This document shows, piece after piece, positions 1-5,150 of a stretch of DNA of 5,150 bases. The notes under the pieces were generated by a model, which was given only the letters and a program-made list of their open reading frames with translations, was not told where the DNA came from and searched no databases. The position numbers and the translations under genes are program-made. Every line of letters begins with the position of its first letter. Position 1 is the stretch's first letter. This stretch comes from Fusobacteriaceae bacterium (GTDB taxonomy: Bacteria; Fusobacteriota; Fusobacteriia; Fusobacteriales; Fusobacteriaceae): contig JAFGUR010000216.1 in the NCBI GenBank assembly GCA_016938425.1, positions 1 through 5,150 of the forward strand, given 5' to 3'.

Positions 1-7
1 GGTTATA

Positions 8-38
8 ATTTAAACTATTTTTTTTGCTTTGTTTAAAT
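8..38. repeat. AT-rich inverted repeat upstream of the exporter operon
   Basis: ATTTAAAC at 8-15 is matched perfectly by GTTTAAAT at 31-38, with a 15-base spacer holding a run of eight T (18-25). It overlaps the end of a TATAAT hexamer at 4-9. It could be an operator dyad, a weak hairpin in an RNA leader, or chance in AT-rich DNA. The arms are nearly all A and T, so the statistical weight is low. No coding region can be assigned to positions 1-45: the three + frames stop at 6-8, 11-13 and 34-36, and an upstream gene could end at any of these. Confidence 0.35.
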
Positions 39-45
39 ATTTGAT

Positions 46-79
46 ACCCACTTAGACATCCTAAGTGGGTTTTTATTTT
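46..79 (+). terminator. Intrinsic (Rho-independent) terminator before the exporter operon
   Basis: ACCCACTTAG (46-55) pairs perfectly with CTAAGTGGGT (61-70) around the five-base loop ACATC, giving a 10-bp stem with a GC-rich base. TTTTATTTT (71-79) follows as the U-tract. There is no A-tract on the left side, so it works only in the + direction. It most simply ends an upstream gene outside the window. The next start codon is at 99, which leaves too little room for a full promoter after the U-tract, so the hairpin may also act as an attenuator for the exporter genes. That second role is inference. Confidence 0.9.
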
Positions 80-98
80 ATAAAAAAGGTGGGAAAAA

Positions 99-1844
99 AT
101 GAAAGTTAAAACATTATTAAAAAATTTAAAGGGATTTAGAGGCCTATTTATAGGAGCAATTATTGCTATTATAATTGAATGCCTATTATCCCTAATATAT
201 CCAGTCATTATCAAATACTCAATAGATAACATAATTGGAAAACAGGAAATAACAAATTATAAGTTTTTATATAAAATAATTGGGCTTAATCTAGGTAAAG
301 CAGCTGTTGTTATGCTTATATTTACAGTTATAGGTGGAGTTAGCTTATTTCTAAAGGGGCAGTTATCTGCAATTGTAAGTGAAGGAATTGCAAAAAATAT
401 TAAAGACAAATTATTTAGTCATCTACAAAATGTAAAATATTCTTATTATTCTAATGCTGAAACAGGAGATTTGATACAAAGATGTACTTCTGATGTTGAT
501 ACTGTTAGAAACTTTTTTGGGAAGCAATTGTTAGAATTTGTAAATGTTTTTGTTCTTATAATTTTATCTTTATTTTTCATGGTAAATCTAAATGTCAAGC
601 TTACTTTGCTTTCAATGATACTGCTTCCTTTATTAGTAATTTTTACTATAGTATTTTTTCAAAATGTAAAAAGAACATTTAAGGAATATGATGAAGCTGA
701 AGGTAAAATGAGTGCAGTTTTACAAGAAAATTTGAATGGAGTTAGAGTAGTAAAAGCCTTTGCAAAAGAAAAATATGAAATAGAAAAATATGAAGTAGTA
801 AATAGTAATTGGAGAACTAAAAATATGAAACTTTTAAAACTATTTGCTTTATTTTGGTCGGTATCTGATGGAATGATAATGTTGCAAATAGCACTTATTT
901 TATTTAGTGGAATTTATTGGACAGTTAGAGGAGATGTATCTTTAGGAACATTAATAGCTTTTTTAACTTATCAAGGTATGCTTTTATATCCAATTAGACA
1001 ATTTGGAAGAGTTGTTGGAGATTTTGGAAAATCCTTAGTTGCTATTGAAAGGATTGAAGAAATATTGAGGGAGCCTTTAGATGAAAATTTAGAAGGTGCT
1101 AAAATCCATAATATTCAAGGAAATATTGAATTTGATAATGTAAGTTTTTCATATGAAAAAGATAATTATGTTTTGAAAAATATAAACTTTAATATTAAAC
1201 AAGGAGAAACACTAGGAATTCTTGGTCCAACTGGAAGTGGAAAATCAACTTTAGTTCATTTATTAACACATCTATTTACTCCAACAAAAGGGAAAATTTT
1301 TATTGATAAAGTTGACATGGAATTAATTGATAAAAAGTGGTTGAGACAAAATGTAGGGCTTATTTTACAAGAGCCTTTTCTATATGCAAAATCAATAAAA
1401 GAAAATATTGGAATAGCTTCTGATGATAACAATGAATCAAGTATTTATGAAGCAGCTAGTTTAGCTCATATTCATAAAGTTATTAAAGAATTTCAAGAAG
1501 GATATGACACAACAGTTGGAGAAAAAGGAGTGAGTCTTTCTGGAGGTCAAAAGCAAAGAATTTCTATAGCAAGAACAATTATGAAAAATTCAAAAATTCT
1601 TATTTTTGATGATTCATTAAGTGCTTTAGATACTGAAACAGATTCCAAAATTAGAAAAGCCTTAAAAGGAAAAAATGATGGAAGTACTAAAATTATAATT
1701 TCTCATAGAATTTCATCAATTCAAGAGGCTGATAAAATTATCGTTCTTGAAAATGGAGAAATTACGCAAGAAGGAAATCATGAAATCCTTAAAAATAAAG
1801 AAGGTTTATATAAAAGGATTTGGAACATTCAAAATTCATTATAA
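99..1844 (+). CDS. ABC exporter half-transporter, subunit with degenerate Walker B (heterodimer partner 1)
   Basis: This is a 581-residue fused permease-ATPase of the type IV (multidrug/lipid/peptide) exporter family, predicted to sit in the cytoplasmic membrane and use ATP to drive export. Hydrophobic segments lie near residues 15-38, 67-86, 144-163, 168-188, 248-270 and 280-300. The ATPase domain starts near 341: A-loop Tyr352, Walker A GPTGSGKS 376-383, Q-loop Gln424, perfect signature LSGGQ 480-484, Walker B ILIFD 500-504, D-loop SALD 508-511 and switch His536. The residue after Walker B is Asp505 instead of the catalytic Glu, a known mark of the degenerate-site subunit in heterodimeric exporters. 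There is no N-terminal C39 peptidase domain, so it is not a typical bacteriocin processor-exporter. The ATG follows AAGGTGGG (86-93) by five bases. The partner gene lies 27 bases downstream. Family and architecture are certain; the substrate is unknown. Confidence 0.96.
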   Translation: MKVKTLLKNLKGFRGLFIGAIIAIIIECLLSLIYPVIIKYSIDNIIGKQEITNYKFLYKIIGLNLGKAAVVMLIFTVIGGVSLFLKGQLSAIVSEGIAKNIKDKLFSHLQNVKYSYYSNAETGDLIQRCTSDVDTVRNFFGKQLLEFVNVFVLIILSLFFMVNLNVKLTLLSMILLPLLVIFTIVFFQNVKRTFKEYDEAEGKMSAVLQENLNGVRVVKAFAKEKYEIEKYEVVNSNWRTKNMKLLKLFALFWSVSDGMIMLQIALILFSGIYWTVRGDVSLGTLIAFLTYQGMLLYPIRQFGRVVGDFGKSLVAIERIEEILREPLDENLEGAKIHNIQGNIEFDNVSFSYEKDNYVLKNINFNIKQGETLGILGPTGSGKSTLVHLLTHLFTPTKGKIFIDKVDMELIDKKWLRQNVGLILQEPFLYAKSIKENIGIASDDNNESSIYEAASLAHIHKVIKEFQEGYDTTVGEKGVSLSGGQKQRISIARTIMKNSKILIFDDSLSALDTETDSKIRKALKGKNDGSTKIIISHRISSIQEADKIIVLENGEITQEGNHEILKNKEGLYKRIWNIQNSL

Positions 1845-1871
1845 TGAATTTGAAAAATTTATGGAGGAAAA

Positions 1872-3710
1872 ATGGACGAGAAAAAATTATATACATCATA
1901 TGACTTAGATATTTGGAAAAGGTTTGCTAAATATTTAAAGCCATATAAAAAAGGGCTAGTCTATGTATTATGTAGTATGTTGACCTTAGGAATCATTGAT
2001 GTTGTCATGCCAATGATGACTCAATATGCAATTGATAATTTTATACTAAAAAAAACACTAGAAAATTTTGGATATTTTATTGGGATATATCTTTCTTTGG
2101 GATTTTTACTAGTTTTTATAGTATATAGTTTCATAATGGTAGCAGGAAAAATAGAAAATGATATTATTTTTGAACTAAGAAAAAAAGCTTTTTATAAATT
2201 GCAAAATTTATCTTTAACTTATTATGACAAAAATGCTGTTGGAGCAATAATGTCAAGAGTTGTGGCAGATGTTTCTAAATTAGGTCAAAATATTGTATGG
2301 AATATTGTTGATATGACTTGGGGAATTGCAATGATGACTACAATGATAATAGTTATGTTTTTTATAAATGTTAAGCTCACTTTATTGTCACTTACAATGG
2401 TTCCTATTTTATTTCTTATTAGTGCTTTCTTTCAAAAAAGAATGTTATCATCAAACAGAAAAGTTCGTAAAGTAAATTCAATAATTACAGGTGCTTACAA
2501 CGAAGGTATTTTAGGAGCTAAAACAAGTAAAGTTTTAGTTAGAGAAGAAAAAAATATAGAGGAATTCAATGTTTTAACTGAAGATATGAGAATGAAATCT
2601 TTAAAATCTCTTATGTATTCAAGTTTATATTTGCCATTAGTTGTATCTGTTGGAAGTATTGGAACAGCTCTTGTTCTTTATTATGGGGGAATGTCAGTAG
2701 CTTCTGATATTATAACTTTTGGAGTTTTAACTCTTTTCTTGGGATTTACAAAACAATTTTTTGAACCAATTAGGCAACTTGCAAGGGTTTTCGCAGATTT
2801 GCAAGCAGCACAAGCAGCACTTGAAAGAGTTTTAGATTTGGTAGAAGAAGAGCCTCTTATAAAAGATTCTCAAAGTGTAGTTGAAAAATATGGAGATATT
2901 TTAAATCCTAAAAAAGAAAATTGGGAAGAAATCATTGGAAATATTGAGTTTCAAAATGTAAATTTTTGGTATAAAGAAGGGGAGTCAGTATTAAAAGATT
3001 TTAATTTAACAGTAAAAAAAGGTGAAAATATTGCATTAGTTGGAGAAACTGGAAGTGGAAAAAGTACCATTGTAAACCTTTTATGCAGATTTTATGAACC
3101 AAGTAGTGGAAAAATTTTAATAGATGGAGTTGACTACAAAGAAAGGTCTCAAGGATGGCTTCATAGTAGTCTTGGTTATGTTCTTCAAAGCCCTCATTTA
3201 TTTAGTGGAAATATTATTGATAATATTCGTTATGGAAATGAAAATATCACAAAAGAAGAAGTGGTAGAAGCTGCAAAACTTGTTAATGCTCATAACTTTA
3301 TAATGAAACTTGAAAATGGATATGAAACAGAGGTAGGAGAAAGTGGAGCAATGCTTTCAACAGGGGAGAAACAACTGATTTCTTTTGCAAGAGCAATTAT
3401 ATCAAAGCCAAAACTATTTGTTTTAGATGAGGCTACTTCAAGTATTGATACTGAGACTGAACATTTGATACAAGAAGCAATAAGCAAAGTTTTGGAAGGA
3501 AGAACATCTTTTCTAATTGCTCATAGACTTTCTACAATTAGAAATGCAGATAAGATTTTGGTTATAAAAAAAGGGGTAGTAGTTGAAAGTGGTAGTCACC
3601 ACGAGTTGTTAGAGAAAAAAGGCTACTATTATAAACTTTATATGAAACAATTTACAGAAGAAAAAGAAATTGAAGTTTTTGGAAGAAATTATGAGGTAGT
3701 TAGTAATTAG
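1872..3710 (+). CDS. ABC exporter half-transporter, subunit with consensus Walker B and degenerate signature (heterodimer partner 2)
   Basis: This is a 612-residue exporter-type half-transporter. Hydrophobic segments lie near residues 28-48, 68-92, 142-164, 168-188, 250-273 and 279-297. The ATPase domain starts near 357: A-loop Tyr367, Walker A GETGSGKS 391-398, Q-loop Gln439, Walker B LFVLD 515-519 with catalytic Glu520, D-loop SSID 523-526 and switch His551. The signature is LSTGE (495-499) instead of LSGGQ, losing the second-position Gly and the Gln. This complements the Asp505 change in the upstream partner, so the pair should form one consensus and one degenerate ATP site. A charged insert of about 25 residues (331-355) lengthens the linker between membrane and ATPase domains. 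GGAGG (1863-1867) sits four bases before the ATG, and the 27-base gap has no terminator, so the two genes should be co-transcribed. Two TAG stops in a row (3708-3713) end it. The substrate is unknown; drug, lipid or peptide export are all possible. Confidence 0.96.
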   Translation: MDEKKLYTSYDLDIWKRFAKYLKPYKKGLVYVLCSMLTLGIIDVVMPMMTQYAIDNFILKKTLENFGYFIGIYLSLGFLLVFIVYSFIMVAGKIENDIIFELRKKAFYKLQNLSLTYYDKNAVGAIMSRVVADVSKLGQNIVWNIVDMTWGIAMMTTMIIVMFFINVKLTLLSLTMVPILFLISAFFQKRMLSSNRKVRKVNSIITGAYNEGILGAKTSKVLVREEKNIEEFNVLTEDMRMKSLKSLMYSSLYLPLVVSVGSIGTALVLYYGGMSVASDIITFGVLTLFLGFTKQFFEPIRQLARVFADLQAAQAALERVLDLVEEEPLIKDSQSVVEKYGDILNPKKENWEEIIGNIEFQNVNFWYKEGESVLKDFNLTVKKGENIALVGETGSGKSTIVNLLCRFYEPSSGKILIDGVDYKERSQGWLHSSLGYVLQSPHLFSGNIIDNIRYGNENITKEEVVEAAKLVNAHNFIMKLENGYETEVGESGAMLSTGEKQLISFARAIISKPKLFVLDEATSSIDTETEHLIQEAISKVLEGRTSFLIAHRLSTIRNADKILVIKKGVVVESGSHHELLEKKGYYYKLYMKQFTEEKEIEVFGRNYEVVSN

Positions 3711-3713
3711 TAG

Positions 3714-3727
3714 TTAGGAATTAGGAA
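3714..3727. repeat. Tandem TTAGGAA heptamer
   Basis: Two exact copies of TTAGGAA lie head to tail at 3714-3720 and 3721-3727, just after the stop of the second exporter gene. The TAGTTAG/TAATTAG-rich style continues back into the last codons of that gene (about 3696-3713). The gene's last few residues and its stop codon may therefore come from expanded simple sequence. With two copies only, function cannot be claimed. Confidence 0.5.
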
Positions 3728-3759
3728 TTTTGTAGGGTGTTTGCCGATGGCAAACCCAA
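3728..3759. repeat. Intergenic hairpin repeat, unit 1
   Basis: TTTTGTAGGG leads into a perfect 7-bp stem, GTTTGCC (3739-3745) with GGCAAAC (3749-3755), closed by the three-base loop GAT. GG 3736-3737 and CC 3756-3757 can extend it past a bulged T. Its lead-in and position match the two units downstream. AAATATAAAT follows instead of a U-tract, so it is not a standard terminator in the + direction, and its complement lacks a U-tract too. Confidence 0.7.
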
Positions 3760-3778
3760 ATATAAATCATAAATTTTA

Positions 3779-3807
3779 TTTTGTAAGGGTTCATTGCATG
3801 AACCCAA
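3779..3807. repeat. Intergenic hairpin repeat, unit 2
   Basis: TTTTGTAA leads into a perfect 8-bp stem, GGGTTCAT (3787-3794) with ATGAACCC (3798-3805), closed by the loop TGC. The lead-in and the GGG...CCC base match unit 1, starting 51 bases further on. The inner stem sequence differs, so the pairing is kept while the bases change. No U-tract follows on either strand. Confidence 0.7.
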
Positions 3808-3814
3808 TAAATTC

Positions 3815-3844
3815 AAATGTAGGGGTTGACCCCTGTGTCAATCT
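3815..3844. repeat. Intergenic hairpin repeat, unit 3 (degraded right arm)
   Basis: AATGTAGGGG leads into TTGAC (3826-3830) pairing with GTCAA (3837-3841) around CCCTGT. As RNA, GGG (3823-3825) can extend the stem against TCT (3842-3844) using two G-U wobbles. The left arm matches the GGGTT of unit 2. The right arm has ATCT where a full match would need ACCC, so this copy looks partly decayed. An alternative small hairpin, GGGG (3822-3825) with CCCC (3830-3833), uses the same bases. It starts 36 bases after unit 2. Confidence 0.6.
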
Positions 3845-3910
3845 AAATTAAAAATCAAAAGAGCAGGGATTTTCATCTTTGCCCTTAAGTAAAATAATAG
3901 GAGACTTTTT

Positions 3911-4375
3911 ATGAAAGAGAATATAAAAAAATTATGGGAAGATTACTTGTTGAGCATAGGAGAAAATTTCGAAAATACAAAATTAGTTTGTAAAATGGTA
4001 GATTATTTTGGTGACGAGTCTTGTGCTGATGAGTTATTTGACCTTGTATATGAAGGGAAAAAAGTTGCAACTTGTGGAAGTCTTTGGACCTATGAATATT
4101 ATAAAGAAGAACCTTTTAAAAAAGATGAATTATCAATAGTTACTAACTTTGATGGCTCTAAAGCCTGTGTAATAAAGACTGTTGATACAATCATAAAGAA
4201 ATTTTCTGAGGTAACCGAAGAAGAAGCAAAACTTGAAGGTGAAGGCGATTTAAGTTTAGAATATTGGAGAAAAGAGCATGAAAGATTTTTTAAAAGAGAA
4301 TTTTTAGAAATTGGAAAAGTATTTTCAGAAAATATTCCTGTTGTTTTTGAAAGGTTTCAAGTGATTTATAGATAG
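3911..4375 (+). CDS. ASCH-domain protein, YhfF-like (PUA-like fold)
   Basis: This is a 154-residue soluble protein with no signal peptide or membrane segment. It resembles the YhfF-type ASCH group: an EGKKVAT motif at 48-54 (consensus G-x-K-x-A/T-T), a hydrophobic strand with VIKTVD near 87-92, and the hallmark block EGEGD (109-113)-SLEYWR-x-x-H (115-123) with FF at 126-127. ASCH domains have a PUA-like fold and are generally thought to bind RNA or nucleotides. The small relative YqfB of E. coli deacetylates N4-acetylcytidine using Lys and Thr in a K-x-x-T pattern, and K51/T54 here keep that spacing. Enzyme activity is inference only. AGGAG (3899-3903) sits seven bases before the ATG. A 200-base repeat-bearing gap separates it from the exporter genes, while the hydrolase gene follows after only 12 bases. 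The family call is firm; the cellular role is unknown. Confidence 0.88.
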   Translation: MKENIKKLWEDYLLSIGENFENTKLVCKMVDYFGDESCADELFDLVYEGKKVATCGSLWTYEYYKEEPFKKDELSIVTNFDGSKACVIKTVDTIIKKFSEVTEEEAKLEGEGDLSLEYWRKEHERFFKREFLEIGKVFSENIPVVFERFQVIYR

Positions 4376-4387
4376 TTTGGAGGGAAA

Positions 4388-5077
4388 ATGACTAGAAAAA
4401 TTACTATTGGAAATATACCTGCAATTATTTGGGGAATTCCAAGTGAAAAAGTATATATACATGTTCATGGAAAAATGTCAAAAAAAGAAAGTGCAGAGGA
4501 TTTTGCTAAAATTGCAAACTCTAAAGGTTATGAAGTTATAAGTTTTGATTTGCCTGAACATGGTGAAAGAACAGATTTAGAATATAAATGTAATGTATGG
4601 AATGGTATAAGAGATTTAGAGGAAATTTATAATTTCTCAAAAGAAAATTGGAAAGAGATTAATCTATTTGCTTGTAGTCTTGGAGCATATTTTAGTTTAT
4701 TGACTTATAAAGACTTTCATATAAAAAAAGCTTTATTTCAATCACCAATTCTTAATATGAACTATCTAATTAATAATATGTTTAAATGGTTTAATATTAC
4801 AGAAGAAGAACTTAAGGATAAAAAGCTTATAGAAACTCCAATAGATACAATGTCATGGGAATATTATGAATTTGTAAGAGAAAATCCTATAAATAAATGG
4901 GAATTTCCAACTTTTATAATTTATGGTACTAAGGATAATTTACAAAATATAAAAGTAATTGAGGATTTTTGTAGTAAATTTAAATGTAGCCTAACTATAG
5001 GAGAAGATTTTGAACATTATTTTTACAAAGAAAATGAATTAGAATTTTTTCATAATTGGCTAGAAAAAAACATATAG
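4388..5077 (+). CDS. Small alpha/beta-hydrolase fold protein (predicted serine hydrolase)
   Basis: This is a 229-residue protein with the order of an alpha/beta hydrolase: strand and oxyanion-hole region YIHVHGK (23-29), FDLPEHGER (53-61), nucleophile elbow LFACSLGA (93-100) with Ser97, acid strand FIIYGTKDN (176-184) with Asp183, and FEHYF (208-212) with His210. The Ser-Asp-His triad is therefore complete. The elbow is A-x-S-x-G rather than G-x-S-x-G, a substitution also known in Bacillus lipase A. The stretch at about 121-170 probably forms the lid or cap. There is no signal peptide, so it should be cytoplasmic. An esterase, thioesterase or acyl-peptide hydrolase role is possible, but no substrate can be inferred. 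GGAGGG (4379-4384) sits three bases before the ATG, and the gap to the ASCH gene is 12 bases, so the two are probably co-transcribed and translated in series. Confidence 0.88.
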   Translation: MTRKITIGNIPAIIWGIPSEKVYIHVHGKMSKKESAEDFAKIANSKGYEVISFDLPEHGERTDLEYKCNVWNGIRDLEEIYNFSKENWKEINLFACSLGAYFSLLTYKDFHIKKALFQSPILNMNYLINNMFKWFNITEEELKDKKLIETPIDTMSWEYYEFVRENPINKWEFPTFIIYGTKDNLQNIKVIEDFCSKFKCSLTIGEDFEHYFYKENELEFFHNWLEKNI

Positions 5078-5095
5078 AATAAAGGAGAAAAATCA

Positions 5096-5150
5096 ATGAA
5101 CAAATTAGAATTTAATACTTACTTAAAAGAAATAGAGAATTTTATAGAGA
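5096..5150 (+). CDS. Start of an unrecognised gene, cut by the window edge
   Basis: An open frame begins at ATG 5096 and stays open to the last base. It gives 18 residues: MNKLEFNTYL followed by KEIENFIE, a charged and probably helical start with no signal peptide. AAGGAG (5082-5087) lies eight bases before the ATG, and the gap after the hydrolase stop is 18 bases with no terminator. This fits a third gene in the same transcription unit. The product cannot be identified from so short a fragment. Confidence 0.75.
   Translation, partial: MNKLEFNTYLKEIENFIE

Noticed and set aside
1..36. Possible 3' end of an upstream gene
   Set aside because: The + frames stop at 6-8, 11-13 and 34-36, and there is too little sequence to show any of them is coding. 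The short frame ending at 34-36 reads as low-complexity Phe-rich sequence.
53..84. TAGACA (53-58) and TATAAA (79-84) as an exporter promoter
   Set aside because: The 20-base spacing is too long, and the start point would fall on the ribosome binding site.
3290..3487. 65-residue open frame on the - strand
   Set aside because: It lies wholly inside the ATPase domain of the second exporter gene (signature and Walker B region), has no convincing ribosome binding site, and is best explained as the antisense shadow of a conserved coding sequence.
99..3710. Bacteriocin or toxin export system
   Set aside because: There is no N-terminal C39 peptidase domain, no double-glycine precursor gene and no membrane-fusion partner in the window. 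The pair looks like a general heterodimeric exporter.
3728..3844. Hairpin repeats as a terminator or a CRISPR array
   Set aside because: None has a U-tract on either strand. The units are unequal in sequence and spacing, with no identical repeats and no unique spacers of constant length, and there are no cas genes.
3747..3851. 34-codon + strand frame starting at ATG in repeat unit 1
   Set aside because: The start codon overlaps the hairpin loop and arm, there is no ribosome binding site, and the whole frame is made of repeat units. It is a repeat artefact rather than a gene.
3870..3898. TTTTCA and AATAAT with 17-base spacing as a promoter for the ASCH gene
   Set aside because: Transcription would begin at about 3905, beyond the AGGAG ribosome binding site (3899-3903), so the RNA would lack it.

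Overview
This is a strongly AT-rich, densely coding, single-strand stretch. Arg codons are mostly AGA, Leu is mostly TTA, and genes start with ATG behind GGAGG-type ribosome binding sites. This suits a low-GC anaerobe such as Fusobacterium or a low-GC Firmicute. I lean towards Fusobacteriota from overall style, but no marker in the window proves it. All supported genes are on the + strand.

Layout. Positions 1-98 are a non-coding leader: an AT-rich inverted repeat, then a strong intrinsic terminator (stem 46-70, U-tract to 79) ending only 19 bases before the first start codon. Positions 99-3710 hold two adjacent ABC half-transporters, each with a six-helix exporter-type membrane domain fused to an ATPase domain. 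They almost certainly form a heterodimeric exporter. The first has Asp in place of the catalytic Glu after Walker B but a perfect LSGGQ signature; the second has the catalytic Glu but a degenerate LSTGE signature. The degenerate residues are therefore complementary and predict one consensus and one degenerate ATP site, as in TM287/288, BmrCD, LmrCD and TAP. The substrate cannot be read from the sequence.

Positions 3711-3910 are a 200-base gap. It contains a tandem TTAGGAA heptamer and three related hairpin units of the form TGTA-GGG...(hairpin), spaced 51 and 36 bases apart. None has a U-tract, so no clear terminator separates the transporter genes from what follows.

Positions 3911-5150 hold a second, tightly packed gene group (gaps of 12 and 18 bases): a YhfF-like ASCH-domain protein, a small alpha/beta hydrolase with a complete Ser-Asp-His triad in an A-x-S-x-G context, and the first 18 codons of another gene cut off by the window edge. 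A shared job for these three is possible from operon spacing but is not shown.

I found no CRISPR array, tRNA, rRNA, insertion sequence or defence system. The most noteworthy points are the complementary ATP-site degeneracy, the terminator placed directly before the transporter operon, and the phased hairpin-repeat cluster.
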